DNA of 64,000 nt from CAVRQM01 sp963822705 (GCA_963822705.1 CAWGIX010000013.1:124001-188000), one strand, 5' to 3'; positions 16,967-27,391 are shown, counted from the stretch's first letter. The notes: generated by a model from the letters alone, not told the origin. A program made the numbers and translations.

Positions 16967-18448
16967 ATGCGCCGCCGCGCCCTGCTCGCCGCGGCTGCCA
17001 CGGCGCTCGTGCCGGCGGGCGTCCGCGCACAAAAATTCGCCGATACGCTGCGCGTGTGCTGGAGCGACGTGGTGCCGCGGCTCGACCCCTATGCGACGCC
17101 GCTGCGCACCGGCATCGCGCTGATGCCGGAAATCTGGGACGGGCTGCTGTATCGCGACCCGGACAGTTTCGAGCTGCGCCCGTTGCTGGCCACGAAGTGG
17201 CGGCGGCCCGATCCGCTCAGCATCGAGTTCGAACTGCGCACCGGCGTGTGGTTTCACGATGGCTCGCCGTTCGGTCCGCACGACGTGCTGGCCACGGTTT
17301 CGCGCATCCAGGCGGGCGATCTGGCCATCCCCAGCAACTACGCGTGGCTCGCGGGGGCGGACCAGATCGGCGATACGGCGGTGCGGCTGCGGCTGAAACA
17401 CGCGTTCCCGGCGGCGCTGGAATTCATCACCCAAGTCATGCCGATCCTGCCACGGTACGCAAAACCGGAGGCGGGTATCGGCACCGGTCCATGGCGCGTG
17501 GCCGACAGCGACCCGCAGCTGATGGTGTTCGCGCGCAACGAGACCTATTGGGCCGGCAGCCCTAAAGGTGCGACACGCATCGCGCGGCTGGAAATCGCCC
17601 AGCGCGACGATCCGTCGGCACCGTTCAACGCACTGATCAGCGGGCGCGCCGACTGGATCTGGCAACTGACACCGGAGCAGTACAACGCGCTGGCGCAGGT
17701 GCCCGACCTGCAGGCCCTGCGCACCGACAGCATGCGGGTGGAATATCTGGCGCTCGACGCGGCCGGGCGCAGCGATCCGGGGGGGCCGCTCACCAAGCTG
17801 GCGGCGCGCCAGGCGGTTTGCCACGCCATCGACCGCGCCCGGCTGGCGCAAATCGGCTCGCCGGGGGGCGGACGCGTCGTCGACGCGCCGTGCTATCCGA
17901 CCCAGTTCGGCTGCGACGCCTCCGCCGCGGTGAGCTACGCGTTCGACCGCGACAAGGCTTCCGTGCTGCTGTCCGCGGCCGGAATGCCGGACGGGTTTTC
18001 CACCACGCTCGTCACCTATGCAAAACAGGATCTTGCCCGCGCGGTGGTGGCCGATCTGGATGCGGTCGGCATCAAGGCCGAGCTGGTGATGCTGCCGGCC
18101 ACCGAGGCGCTGGCGCGGGCTGAAGCCGGCAAGGCGCCGCTGTTCCTGGGCAGCTGGGGCAGTTCGTCGGTCAACGACATGGCCGCTTTCGTGCCGCCGT
18201 TCTTCGGCGGCGGGCCGCTGGACGATGCTGGCCTGCCGGGTCTCGCGGACCTGGTCGCGCGCGCGGATGCCGCGACCGACGCCGACCAGCGGCGGGCGCT
18301 GTATGCGCAGGTGATCGCGCAAGTAACCGGGCAGGCGGTCTGGCTGCCGCTGTTCCTCAACGCCGCCAGCTACGGCATTTCGCGCATGCTGGCGTTTCAT
18401 CCCACCCCGGACGAGCTGCCGCGGTTCTATCGAATGGCGTGGCGCTGA
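16967..18448 (+). CDS. Peptide/opine-type solute-binding protein, family 5
   Basis: Periplasmic binding protein of an Opp/Dpp/nickel-type importer, 493 residues, intact. It begins MRRRALLAAAATALVPAGVR (RR signal, possibly Tat-like) followed by FADTLRVCWSDVVPRLDPYA. The family signature region EIWDGLLYRDPDSFELRPLL and WFHDGSPFGPHDVLATVSRI are present near residues 50-115. No permease is adjacent on this strand, so it may serve the incomplete dpp-like operon at 5-10 kb or the importer at 20-26 kb. The ligand is unknown. Confidence 0.88.
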   Translation: MRRRALLAAAATALVPAGVRAQKFADTLRVCWSDVVPRLDPYATPLRTGIALMPEIWDGLLYRDPDSFELRPLLATKWRRPDPLSIEFELRTGVWFHDGSPFGPHDVLATVSRIQAGDLAIPSNYAWLAGADQIGDTAVRLRLKHAFPAALEFITQVMPILPRYAKPEAGIGTGPWRVADSDPQLMVFARNETYWAGSPKGATRIARLEIAQRDDPSAPFNALISGRADWIWQLTPEQYNALAQVPDLQALRTDSMRVEYLALDAAGRSDPGGPLTKLAARQAVCHAIDRARLAQIGSPGGGRVVDAPCYPTQFGCDASAAVSYAFDRDKASVLLSAAGMPDGFSTTLVTYAKQDLARAVVADLDAVGIKAELVMLPATEALARAEAGKAPLFLGSWGSSSVNDMAAFVPPFFGGGPLDDAGLPGLADLVARADAATDADQRRALYAQVIAQVTGQAVWLPLFLNAASYGISRMLAFHPTPDELPRFYRMAWR

Positions 18449-18494
18449 CTGGCGCTCTGCGGGCGACTTTGTGAAACAGGCAGCAGGAACCGCT

Positions 18495-19298
18495 GTGGAC
18501 GATACGAGACCGATGCTGCTTACCGGCGCCGCCGGCAGGCTGGGACGCTGGCTCCGGCCGCGCCTCATCGAGCGTTACGGAAGCCTGCGCAGCTCCGACC
18601 TGGTCGATCCGGGACCGCCCTTGCAGGGCGAGGAGGTGGTGCTGGCGGACCTGGCCGACGCGGCGTCGGTCGAACGGATCGTCGCCGGCGCGGGGCGGAT
18701 CATCCATTTCGGCGGCATCTCGTTCGAGACCGCGTTCGAACGCATCAATGCCGCGAATATCGTCGGCACCTACAACGTGTTCGAGGCAGCGCGCAGGCAC
18801 GGCGCCGGCCCCATCGTCTACGCGAGCTCCAACCACGCAACCGGATTCTACACCCGCGACCAGCAGCTGGACGGAACCGTGGCGGCGCGTCCCAACTCGT
18901 TCTACGGGGTCAGCAAGGCGTTCGGCGAAAACCTTGCCAGCCTGTATGCCGACAAATGGGGACTGGACATCGCCTGCCTGCGCATCGGCACGGCAGCCCC
19001 CGAGCCCAGGGACCCGCGGCACCTTTCGACGTGGCAGAGTTATCCCGACCTGCTGCGCATGATCGACGCCTGTTTCGCGGCCGAAAAACTCGGGTTCGCG
19101 GTGCTGTACGGCGTCTCCGCCAACCGCCGCAGCTGGTGGAGCAACGGCCATGCCCCGCATGTGGCCTATGCACCCGCGGACAGCGCCGACGGTGCCGCGG
19201 CGGACCTGCTGCCCGGCGGCGACCAGCGGGACCCCGACGATCCCGCGGTCAAGTATCAGGGCGGACCCTTCGTCGCGAACGGCCTGCTCCGGCGGTGA
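18495..19298 (+). CDS. udh: Uronate dehydrogenase-like NAD-dependent epimerase/dehydratase
   Basis: Short-chain (extended) Rossmann enzyme of about 267 residues. It has the cofactor loop LLTGAAGRLGRWLRP near the N-terminus, then HFGGISFE, the segment YASSNHATGFY, and the active-site YGVSKAFGENLA. SSNHATGFY with YGVSK is typical of uronate dehydrogenase, which oxidises D-galacturonate or D-glucuronate to the aldarolactone. I prefer GTG at 18495, preceded by AGGA with six-base spacing; a GTG at 18471 is in frame. The neighbouring SMP-30 lactonase would open the product lactone, so the two form a plausible uronate oxidation pair. Confidence 0.85.
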   Translation: MDDTRPMLLTGAAGRLGRWLRPRLIERYGSLRSSDLVDPGPPLQGEEVVLADLADAASVERIVAGAGRIIHFGGISFETAFERINAANIVGTYNVFEAARRHGAGPIVYASSNHATGFYTRDQQLDGTVAARPNSFYGVSKAFGENLASLYADKWGLDIACLRIGTAAPEPRDPRHLSTWQSYPDLLRMIDACFAAEKLGFAVLYGVSANRRSWWSNGHAPHVAYAPADSADGAAADLLPGGDQRDPDDPAVKYQGGPFVANGLLRR

Positions 19299-19305
19299 AG
19301 CGGCG

Positions 19306-20190
19306 CTATCCCGCGAACCGCGGCTCCGGCACTCCCTTCACGCCCGGCCGCAGCGCGAACAGTCCGCCTGCAAGCGGCTGATCCGTGAGATCGGCGCCGC
19401 TCGGCCGGATCGAGGTGAGGAAGAGCGTATCCAGGTCGGCGCCGCCAAAGGCGGGCATGGTCGGCTTTGCCACGGGGAGACGGATTCTCCTGTCGATTTT
19501 GCCGGCTGGCGTGAAGCGGACGAGTTCCCAGCCATCGATACCGGCCATCCAGTAGCAGCCTTCCGCGTCGCAACAGCCGCCGTCCGGCCGCCCCGGCATG
19601 CCGTTGGTGTCGACAAACACCCGGCGATTGCGGATGGTGCCGTCTGCGCAATCAAAATCCCAGGCCCAGATGGTGCGGACAGAGAGGTGCGAATCCGAAT
19701 GATACAGAACGCGCCGGTCGGGACTGAAGGCCAACCCGTTGGAAACCGTAACGTCGTGAACCATCGCCTTGCAGGAAAGATCGGTGCCGAGCCGATAGAG
19801 GGCACCGTCCCTGTGCGGCGGATTCGGTGGGTCGCGCATGGTGCCGACCCAAAAGCGGCCGGCCGGATCGCAGCGCCCGTCGTTCAGCCGGTTGTCGGGC
19901 CGGTCCCGCTCGGGACTGGCGAGCAACAGGCGCGTGCCGTCAGCAGGATCGTAGCGGTAAATGCCGGATTTCAGCGCGACCAGGATTGTCGCATCATCGC
20001 ACAGCGCAAACGAGCCGATCTTCTCGCCCAGCCGCCAAGTCTGATTTTTGCCTGTCGCAGGATCGGAACGGTTCAGCGTGCCGGCGGCGACATCGACCCA
20101 GTACAGCGTGCGGGTGCGTCCGCACCACACCGGACACTCGCCGACGGCGGCTCGAACGTCGAGAACGCAGTCGACCGCAATGTCGGGCAT
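19306..20190 (-). CDS. SMP-30/gluconolactonase family lactonase
   Basis: Calcium-dependent six-bladed beta-propeller hydrolase of 294 residues. Family metal-site regions are visible: VGECPVW (Glu near residue 18), NDGRCDPAGRFWVGTMRDPP (Asn-Asp near residue 100), VSNGLAFSPDRRVLYHSDSH (Asn and Asp near residues 150-170). The start ATG at 20190 overlaps the stop of the upstream ABC ATPase (TGATG), so the gene closes that operon. It converges on the uronate dehydrogenase gene. Lactone opening after uronate or aldose oxidation is the likely role; the exact sugar is not readable. Confidence 0.9.
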   Translation of the reverse strand: MPDIAVDCVLDVRAAVGECPVWCGRTRTLYWVDVAAGTLNRSDPATGKNQTWRLGEKIGSFALCDDATILVALKSGIYRYDPADGTRLLLASPERDRPDNRLNDGRCDPAGRFWVGTMRDPPNPPHRDGALYRLGTDLSCKAMVHDVTVSNGLAFSPDRRVLYHSDSHLSVRTIWAWDFDCADGTIRNRRVFVDTNGMPGRPDGGCCDAEGCYWMAGIDGWELVRFTPAGKIDRRIRLPVAKPTMPAFGGADLDTLFLTSIRPSGADLTDQPLAGGLFALRPGVKGVPEPRFAG

Positions 20191-21935
20191 CAAGGCGCGG
20201 CGTCAGGCCGATAGCGGATGCGCGTGCGCGTGCCGCGCAGCCGCGGGTCCGGCCGGGGCACAGCCGAAATGAGCGAGCGCGTGTAGGGATGCACCGGCGC
20301 GTCGCATATCTGTGTAGTCTCGCCGATCTCCACGATCTTGCCGAGATGCATCACCGCCACGCGATCGCACATGTAGCGCACGACGCTGATGTCGTGGCTG
20401 ATGAACAGATAGCTCAGGCCCAGCTCTTCTCGCAGCCCTAGCAGCAGATCGAGCATCTGCGCACGCAGCGACACGTCGAGCGCCGAGGTGGCCTCGTCGG
20501 CCACGATCAGCCGCGGGTCGAGCGCGATCGCCCGCGCGATGCCGATGCGTTGGCGCTGGCCGCCGGAGAATGCATGTGGATAGCGACGGAGCATGTCGAG
20601 CGACAGGCCGACCTTCTGCATCAGCCCTGCCACCCTGTGCTCAAGCTCCGAGCCGCGGGAGATGCCGTTGTTGACCAGAGGCTCGCTGATGATCTGGAAC
20701 ACCGTCATGCGCGGGTTGAGCGAGGAGAACGGGTCCTGAAACACCATGCGGATTTCCCGCCAGTACGGTTTCAGCGCCGTCCTCGGCAGTTTCGCCAAAT
20801 CGACCTCGCCCGAAATTCGGCTTCGGAACACGATGCTGCCACTCGTCGGCTCGAGCACGCGCATGACGCAGCGGGCTAGCGTCGTCTTGCCCGAGCCGCT
20901 CTCGCCCACGATGCCGAGCGTTTCGCCGGCAGCCAGCGCGAAATTCACGCCGTCGACGGCCCGCACCGTCTCGCCAACGGTGCCGCGAAACAGCCGCGCG
21001 CGCGGCGCATAGTGCATTTCCAGCCCGCGGACCTCCAACAGCGGGGCTGCTGCCGGGTCGCGCGCGGACGAGGATGGCTCGGCGCGATGCGCCCGCCGCT
21101 CCAATCGCAGCACCGAGGCGAGCAGGCGCTGAGTGTAGGCGTCGCGCGGCGCATGGAACACCGCGTCGACCGCGCCCCGCTCGACCACGCGACCGAGCTG
21201 CATCACCACGACGTCCTCGGCGATCTCGGCCACCACGCCCATGTCGTGGGTGATGAACATCACCGACATGCCGTAGCGCCGCTGCAAATCCTTGATGAGG
21301 TCGAGGATTTCGGCCTGGGTGGTGACATCGAGCGCCGTGGTCGGCTCGTCCGCGATCAGCAGTTTCGGTTCGCAGGCCAATGCCATCGCAATCATGGCAC
21401 GCTGACGCATGCCGCCGGAAAACTCAAAAGGATAGTTTTGCAGGTTCTGCGCCGGCCTGGGCATGCGCACCTGCTCCAGCACCTCGATCGCCCGCGCGCG
21501 CGCTTCACCCTTGGACACCTTGCGGTGCAGCCGGATCGCCTCGATGATCTGATGCCCGATCGTATGCACAGGACTGAGAATGGACATCGGCTCCTGAAAG
21601 ATCATCGATATGTCACGACCCCGGACCGACCGTATTTCGTCTCCGCGCGCATCGAGCGCGGCGAGGTCGATGACACCGTTCCTGGCACCCGCAAGAGTTG
21701 AGCCGTGCAGCAGGATCTGCCCGTTCACGACGCGGCCAGGGCGTTGCACGATGCGCAGGATCGAACGCGCTGTGACGCTCTTGCCGCTGCCGCTCTCACC
21801 CACGACGCACAGCGTCTTGCCGCGAGCAACTGAAAAGGTCGCCTGCTCGACCGCTTTGATTTCGCCGAACGGGGTCGCGAACCAGGTGCTCAGGTTTTTT
21901 ACTTCCAGCAGCAATTCGGGAGCAGGCTGCTCCAT
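20190..21935 (-). CDS. Fused two-domain Opp/Dpp ABC ATPase (GsiA-like)
   Basis: One 581-residue chain holds both ATPases of a peptide-type importer. Domain 1: Walker A GESGSGKSVT, signature FSGGMRQRAMIA, Walker B LLIADEPTTALD. Domain 2 (from about residue 310): Walker A GESGSGKTTLA, Q-loop FQDPFSSLNPR, signature FSGGQRQRIGIARAIA, Walker B LIVADEATSALD (Ala replaces the usual Pro). The ATG at 21935 comes eight bases after the permease stop; an in-frame GTG/ATG further upstream would overlap the permease. It belongs to the operon 26.1 to 19.3 kb on the minus strand. Confidence 0.93.
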   Translation of the reverse strand: MEQPAPELLLEVKNLSTWFATPFGEIKAVEQATFSVARGKTLCVVGESGSGKSVTARSILRIVQRPGRVVNGQILLHGSTLAGARNGVIDLAALDARGDEIRSVRGRDISMIFQEPMSILSPVHTIGHQIIEAIRLHRKVSKGEARARAIEVLEQVRMPRPAQNLQNYPFEFSGGMRQRAMIAMALACEPKLLIADEPTTALDVTTQAEILDLIKDLQRRYGMSVMFITHDMGVVAEIAEDVVVMQLGRVVERGAVDAVFHAPRDAYTQRLLASVLRLERRAHRAEPSSSARDPAAAPLLEVRGLEMHYAPRARLFRGTVGETVRAVDGVNFALAAGETLGIVGESGSGKTTLARCVMRVLEPTSGSIVFRSRISGEVDLAKLPRTALKPYWREIRMVFQDPFSSLNPRMTVFQIISEPLVNNGISRGSELEHRVAGLMQKVGLSLDMLRRYPHAFSGGQRQRIGIARAIALDPRLIVADEATSALDVSLRAQMLDLLLGLREELGLSYLFISHDISVVRYMCDRVAVMHLGKIVEIGETTQICDAPVHPYTRSLISAVPRPDPRLRGTRTRIRYRPDAAP

Positions 21936-21942
21936 GCCCGCG

Positions 21943-23061
21943 TCAGTGACTATATGGATCGGCAGCGTCGCGCAGGCCGTCGCCGACAAAATTCAGCGAC
22001 AGTACCGCGATGACTACCGCGACTCCCGGCGCGAACAACCATGGGGCGGTCGCGATCGAGCGGATGTTTTGCGCCTCCTGCAGCAGCACGCCCCAGCTGA
22101 CGATCGGCGGCTGCAGCCCGAGCCCCAGAAAGCTCAGCGCCGTCTCGGCCAAAATCATGTTGGGGATGGCGAGGCTGACCTCGGCGATGATGTGGCTCAC
22201 GAACGACGGTGCCATGTGCCGAAAAATGATGCGTCTCTGGCTGGCGCCGTCGAGCCGCGCCGCGGTGACGAAATCCTCGGTGCGCAGCGCCAGAAACCGG
22301 CCCCGAACCACGCGCGCAAGATTGGTCCAGCCATACAGCGACAGGATGAGAGTGATGCAAAAATAGATCCTGAGCGGCGGCCAGGTCGACGGCAAGGCGG
22401 CCGCAAGCCCGAGCCATAGCGGCGTGGTCGGCAGCGACAGGATGAACTCGATCACGCGCTGGATGACGTGATCGACCGTACCGCCATAGTAGCCCGAAAT
22501 GCCGCCGAGCACGACGCCCAGTATCAGGCTGAGGGCGACACCGATCAGGCCGATCGACATCGATACCCGGGTGCCGTAGACAATGCGGCTGAGCAGGTCG
22601 CGGCCGAGGCGGTCGGCGCCGAGCAGGTACATGGGATCACCGGGATTAAGCGGCCCGATCAGTTTGCGGTCGAGCGTAATCAGGCCCCACAGCCTGTACG
22701 GCTCGCTGCGAACGAACAGGCCGATCGGATATCTGACCGCCGGGTCGACAACGAAGACGCGGCGCAACGCCGCCTTGTCGATCGTCACCCGGTAGCCGTC
22801 TACATGCGGCCGGAACGCCAAGCTGCCCCGCTCGTTGCGATCGAACAAGTGAACCCGCTGCGGCGGCGCATAGGTATAGCGGGGCGCGAAGGCGTTCGGG
22901 TCGAACGGGGCGACGAATTCGCAGAACGCCGCCACGAAATAGAGCAGCAGAAGCACGGCCAAGCTCGCAACGGCGAGACGGTGCCGGCGGAATTGCCACC
23001 ACATCAGCCGCCATTGCGAGGCAGCCGCCGCGTTCTTGCGCGCGAGGTCGGCCGTGGACAC
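21943..23061 (-). CDS. Peptide-type ABC permease (OppC-like, long N-terminus)
   Basis: Encodes 372 residues. After the first helix comes a long periplasmic insertion (about residues 55-145, with FDPNAFAPRYTYAPPQRVHL) seen in OppC proteins of a subgroup linked to larger substrates. Then follow YLLGADRLGRDLLSRIVYGT, the coupling loop AARLDGASQRRIIFRHMAP and the end GDGLRDAADPYSH. The start is GTG at 23061, as the frame upstream has no other start. It lies 35 bases after the first permease gene. Confidence 0.92.
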   Translation of the reverse strand: MSTADLARKNAAAASQWRLMWWQFRRHRLAVASLAVLLLLYFVAAFCEFVAPFDPNAFAPRYTYAPPQRVHLFDRNERGSLAFRPHVDGYRVTIDKAALRRVFVVDPAVRYPIGLFVRSEPYRLWGLITLDRKLIGPLNPGDPMYLLGADRLGRDLLSRIVYGTRVSMSIGLIGVALSLILGVVLGGISGYYGGTVDHVIQRVIEFILSLPTTPLWLGLAAALPSTWPPLRIYFCITLILSLYGWTNLARVVRGRFLALRTEDFVTAARLDGASQRRIIFRHMAPSFVSHIIAEVSLAIPNMILAETALSFLGLGLQPPIVSWGVLLQEAQNIRSIATAPWLFAPGVAVVIAVLSLNFVGDGLRDAADPYSH

Positions 23062-23096
23062 AGGCGCCTCGGCGTCGATCGGCGACCGGAGCGGTG

Positions 23097-24083
23097 CTAA
23101 CTGTCATAGCGGATACGCGGGTCGAGCCAGGCCAGCAGCAGATCGGATGCGAGCGTGCCGATCAGCACGAACATGCACTGAAACATCAGCAGCGCGCCGG
23201 CCAGGTACTCGTCCTGGGTTTTCAACGCCTGGATCAGGATCGGGCCCGACGTGGGCAGGCTGAGGACGGTGGAGACGATCACGTCGCCCGAGACGATGGT
23301 CGGCAGCACCCAGCCCACCGTGCTGATGAACGGATTGAGCGCCACCCGCACCGGGTAGCGGAGAATCAGCGTCATTTCGGGAAGGCCCTTGGCGCGCCCG
23401 GTCTCGACATAGGGCTTGTGCAGTTCGTCGAGCAGATTGGCCCGCATGATGCGCACCAGTGCGGCAATGCCCGCGACGCCGAGGACGACCACCGGAATCC
23501 AGAGATGTTTTAGCAGGTCAAGAAATTTTCCCAAGCTCCAGGGTGCGCCGGCAAAATCCGGCGAGAACAGCCCGCCCACCGAATAGCCGAGATAGACCAC
23601 CGAGACATACATCACGAACAGCGCCAGCAAAAAATTCGGCGTGGCCATGCCGACGAAGGCGAAAAACGTCGCGATATAGTCGCCGAGGCGATACTGGCGC
23701 ACGGCCGAATAGATGCCGATGGGAAACGCCACCACCCAGACGAACAGCAGCGTGCAGGTGGCGACCAAGGCGGTCATGCCGAGCCGCGACCAGATGATCG
23801 TGGCGACCGGGGCGCGATACTCGAACGAGACACCCAGATCCCCATGCAAGGCGTTCGCCACCCAGGCGACGTATTGGACATACAGCGGTTGGTCGAGCCC
23901 GTAGTGATGGCGGAGGGCATCGAGCGTCGCCGTGTCCGCCGGCGCGCCGGAGGTGGCCAGGTCGGCCGCGTAGCTGGTGACGAAGTCTCCCGGCGGCAGG
24001 CGCATGATGACGAAGGAGACGATCGAAACGGCGAAGAAGGACGGGATCATCCACGCCAGGCGCCGGACGATGAATCGGACCAT
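23097..24083 (-). CDS. Peptide-type ABC permease (DppB/OppB-like)
   Basis: Encodes 328 residues, intact. N-terminal MVRFIVRRLAWMIPSFFAVS and IMRLPPGDFVTSYAADL are typical for OppB permeases. The periplasmic HYGLDQPLYVQYVAWVANAL and the coupling loop ETGRAKGLPEMTLILRYPVR follow, and the end LAWLDPRIRYDS matches the family. An unusual gap with a strong hairpin separates it from the binding-protein gene upstream. Confidence 0.94.
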   Translation of the reverse strand: MVRFIVRRLAWMIPSFFAVSIVSFVIMRLPPGDFVTSYAADLATSGAPADTATLDALRHHYGLDQPLYVQYVAWVANALHGDLGVSFEYRAPVATIIWSRLGMTALVATCTLLFVWVVAFPIGIYSAVRQYRLGDYIATFFAFVGMATPNFLLALFVMYVSVVYLGYSVGGLFSPDFAGAPWSLGKFLDLLKHLWIPVVVLGVAGIAALVRIMRANLLDELHKPYVETGRAKGLPEMTLILRYPVRVALNPFISTVGWVLPTIVSGDVIVSTVLSLPTSGPILIQALKTQDEYLAGALLMFQCMFVLIGTLASDLLLAWLDPRIRYDS

Positions 24084-24125
24084 GCGGCTTGCCCAGGGTG
24101 CTCGCTGGCGGTCCGGCGCTACGCG

Positions 24126-24151
24126 CGACCTTCTCCCGCACGCGGGAGAAG
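24126..24151. repeat. REP-like palindrome, strong stem-loop
   Basis: ACCTTCTCCCGC-AC-GCGGGAGAAGGT is a perfect 12-bp inverted repeat in the 81-base space between the binding-protein stop and the permease start. Palindromes of this CCTTCTCCCGC type are common multi-copy intergenic repeats in proteobacteria. As RNA it would protect the 3' end of the binding-protein message, giving more binding protein than permease. There is no U-run, so a complete terminator is unlikely. Confidence 0.8.
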
Positions 24152-24164
24152 GTTTGCCGCGGGC

Positions 24165-26101
24165 CTACTTGCCGAAATAGTACTGTTCGGTATTCGTAGC
24201 GGCCGGAGTCGGGAACGTCCAGGCGGTCCAGGCCACCGGTACGTTATGCAGGTTGTTCTTTACCACAGCATAGAGATTGCCGGGCGTACTGAGGCCGATG
24301 GCGTAGAATTCGTCCGCCGAGATGTCCAGCAGCTGCTGGAACAGCGCCTTCTGCTTGGCAGGGTCGGGCGAAGCCTTGATCTGCCGATAAATGTCCATCT
24401 GCTTCTTGACCTCGGCCGGCGGTTCCTCGCCGCGTTTTGCCGCCGCTCGCATACCAGTCGCCCCACGGCACCGCGAACAGCGACTCGTTCCAGAACGGGA
24501 AGTAGAACGTCGGCTCCAGGATGGCGTCGGCAGAGCCGCCGCTACCCTCGAACACGGTGGCGTCCTGATCGTTCTTGTCCTTGCGGTCGTAGAATAGCGT
24601 GCGGTCCACGGTCTGCACGTGCACGTCGACGCCAGCCTTTTGCCGGTACCTGAGCGACCAGCTGGGTCGCATCGAGCCAATCGCCGAGTGCCGGAATCAC
24701 CATCAGGTTGAAGCTGAAGCGCTTGCCGTCGGGCCCCAGCCGGAAACCGTCAGAGTCCTTGTTCGGAAGCGCCTTGTCGAGATATTCGTTAGCCAGTTTC
24801 GGGTTGTACTCGGTATATTGTTTCGCCAGCTTCTCGTTGAAGTACGGCGATTCCCGCCGCGGCGCGGCCTGCCACGGTTCGCCCTCGCCCACAAAAGCCG
24901 AATCGATGATGGCCTTGCGGTCGATGGCGTAGGACAACCCGATGCGGAAATCCTTGTTGTCGAAAACCTGGCGCTTGATCGGGTCCTTGGCGGTCAGGTT
25001 GAGCGCAATCATCTCGGTGTTCTGGTCCGAGTTCTTCTCCTCGATCAGGCGGTAATTGCCCTTCTGTTCATTATCGACGAACACGGCGCGGTTCGGGTTG
25101 GAGTTGATGTGGCGATCCTGGTAGTCGATCTCGCCGTTGACGACCTTCAATACCAGCGTCTGCGTGTCCGCATTGACGCTGATCTGCAGCTTGTCGATAT
25201 ACGGTAGCTGATTGCCGGCCGTGTCCACCTTGAAATAGAACGGATTGCGCTCGAACGTGACGACCGTGGCGCCGCCGAGATAGGGGTCCTTGATCACCCA
25301 CGGTTCCATCACCGGGCGATCGGGGTTCTGCCAGCGCTCGTTCGCCTCGGTGTCCAGACCACACTTCTTGATGAACAGCTCGGGCCAGCTTTTCACCCCA
25401 TTCTGCTTGACCAGTCCGTCCAGATTGGCGCTGTTGTATTGCGGCATGAATTGCGAGCAGTAGTGTTTTGCCATCATGTCGATCTGGACGCCGTAGACCG
25501 ACGCGAGGCGCTGCAGGAACAGGCCGTAGGGCGCCGCGAACTTGATCTTGAAGGTGAGATCGTCCACTTTGGTGAAATCGCCCACCTTGTCGTCGACCGT
25601 CAGCCAGTCCGGCGGCGAGGGGAACAGGTCCTTGTTGCGGGCGATGTCGTTGACGAAGAAGCCCACGTCGTCGGCGGTGAAAGGCTTGCCGTCCGACCAT
25701 TTCAGGCCCTTGCGCAGCGTGAACGTGAACTCGGTCGCGTCAGGACTGCCGGAAAAGGATTCGGCGAGGTTGGGAATGACCGCACCGGTCCAGTCGCGAT
25801 CCCAGGCGACCAACGGCTCGTAGCCGGTGATGCGGAACATCCAGTTGCGGTCCGAGCCGCCGACCATGCCGCTGCGCCATGTCCCGCCGTACTGGCCGAC
25901 CTGCTCGACCGGCGTTTCCACGCGCGGCTTTTCCGGCAGCCGATCGGCGACCGGCGGCAACTTTCCGCTCTTGACCAGATCGTCGAGCATCGGCGCCTGG
26001 TGGTAGTCGGCGGCTGCGGCGGGTTGAGCGCCGAACACCCCCGCCAACGAGAGAACCGTGGCACCCGATAACGAAATACAACCGAACCAGCGCCGCGCCA
26101 T
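24165..26101 (-). CDS. Family-5 solute-binding protein, ABC importer; two frame breaks
   Basis: About 645 residues, a large family-5 binding protein. The signal peptide (MARRWFGCISLSGATVLSLA) is cleaved near AAAADY. Then follow VGQYGGTWRSGMVGGSDRNW, LRKGLKWSDGKPFTADDVGF and RIGLSYAIDRKAIID. The frame changes near 24655 (after DWLDATQLV) and near 24440 (before EEPPAEVKKQMDIYRQ), and the C-terminus ends NTEQYYFGK at 24165. The ATG has a strong AGGGGGA ribosome site. Similar long proteins (YejA/trehalose-like clade) bind oligopeptides or decorated sugars; here the neighbours suggest a sugar-acid or amino-sugar ligand, as inference. Confidence 0.85.
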
Positions 26102-26205
26102 GAGCGTTCCCCCTGCCCCGCTATTGGCGGTGACATCGATTTTTGCAGCAGTCCGCAGATATTCAGATAGAACTTTTGCACGCTGGCACACAGCAGTTTT
26201 CGCTG

Positions 26206-27391
26206 TCAATCGAGCCAGGTGAGTACCGCCGCGGCCGAGCGGTCCGCGGGCGCAGGCGGCGTCGCGGCCATTGCGGCCGGCGTCGCCAAAGCCTCGACGA
26301 TGCGGCCGCAAACAAAGTCGAGCGTCGGCCCGTCGAGCCGCCGCACATCGAGTTGCAGAATACCGCGATCGGCATACAGGCTGCGCAGCAGGATGCGCGG
26401 CTCGCCCTGGGCGAGCGTCTGCGCCAGGTCGTACGCCGTATAGCCTGCGACGGTCGAATCGATGGTCAGAACGGCGCGGCTGAACGGGTTTCCGGTCTCG
26501 TCGCGCACGGCATTGACAGTGACGCCGGGAAGGCCGCCGAGCCGCTCGACCGCAGCTTTGACGCGCGCCTCAACCTCGGCCTCGGTGGCTTCGTGATCGA
26601 GGCGCCTCCCAGCGTTCGAGCGCGGCGATCGTGCCCATCACCGCCTCCTTGCCGGCCTTCATCGGCCGTCCCACGCCGCGGTTTTGGGCGTGGCAGGCGC
26701 GCACCAGATCCCGCCGCCCGGCAATAACCCCGGCGGTCGGGCCGCCCATCGGCTTTTGCGCACTGAACAGCACCAGATCGGCACCGGCGGCCAGAAAGCC
26801 GGGCCAATCGTACTCGGCCGCCGCATCGACCACCACCGGCACCCCGGCCGCGCGGCAGGCCACGCAGAAGGCGCGAAGGTCGATCATGCCCGTCGGCGCG
26901 CAATGGTGTGACACCACGAACACCGCCGCCGCCGTGTCCGGCCCGAGCGCCGCCTGCAGCTGATAGACGCCGGTCTCCGTCGCGGCGCCGAACTCTTTTA
27001 CGCAGGCACCGGTCAGCCGCAGGTCGCCGGTGATCGTCGAGCCGTAATTGACGACGTGGCCCTTCTGGATCACCACCTCGTTGCGCATGCCGGTCGTATC
27101 CGGCAGGCGCTCGATGCGGGCGAGATCAAGCCCGGTCATGCAGGCCGCCGCGGCGATGACGATGCTGGCCGATGTGCAGCCGGTGACAAAACCAGCCTCG
27201 GCGCCGGTCACGCGGGCAATGACGCGGCTGGCCGCCGCTTGCAGCTCGGCCATATCGACCGAATGGGGCAAGATCTCCGCCATTGCAGCGCTCACCTCCG
27301 GGCCGACCGGGCTGGCGCCGAACACGGTTTCGGTGCCGGACACGTTGATCAGGCGAGACAGCCCGTAGGTGGAGAACACGTCCGTCGCCAT
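26206..27391 (-). CDS. SelA/DgaE-like PLP-dependent enzyme; one frame break
   Basis: Fold-type I PLP enzyme of about 395 residues, of the selenocysteine-synthase-like group that includes D-glucosaminate-6-phosphate ammonia-lyase. Seen: SRLINVSGTETVFGASPVGP at the N-terminus, FVTGCTSASIVIAAAACMTG, VVVDAAAEYDWPGFLAAGAD (Asp for the PLP ring) and the Schiff-base lysine in SAQKPMGGPTAG near residue 230. The frame moves near 26605 and continues with EAEVEARVKAAVERLGGLPG to 26206. It lies upstream of the binding-protein gene (104 bases) and divergent from the enolase-like gene. Deamination of an imported amino-sugar acid is a fair guess. Confidence 0.8.
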
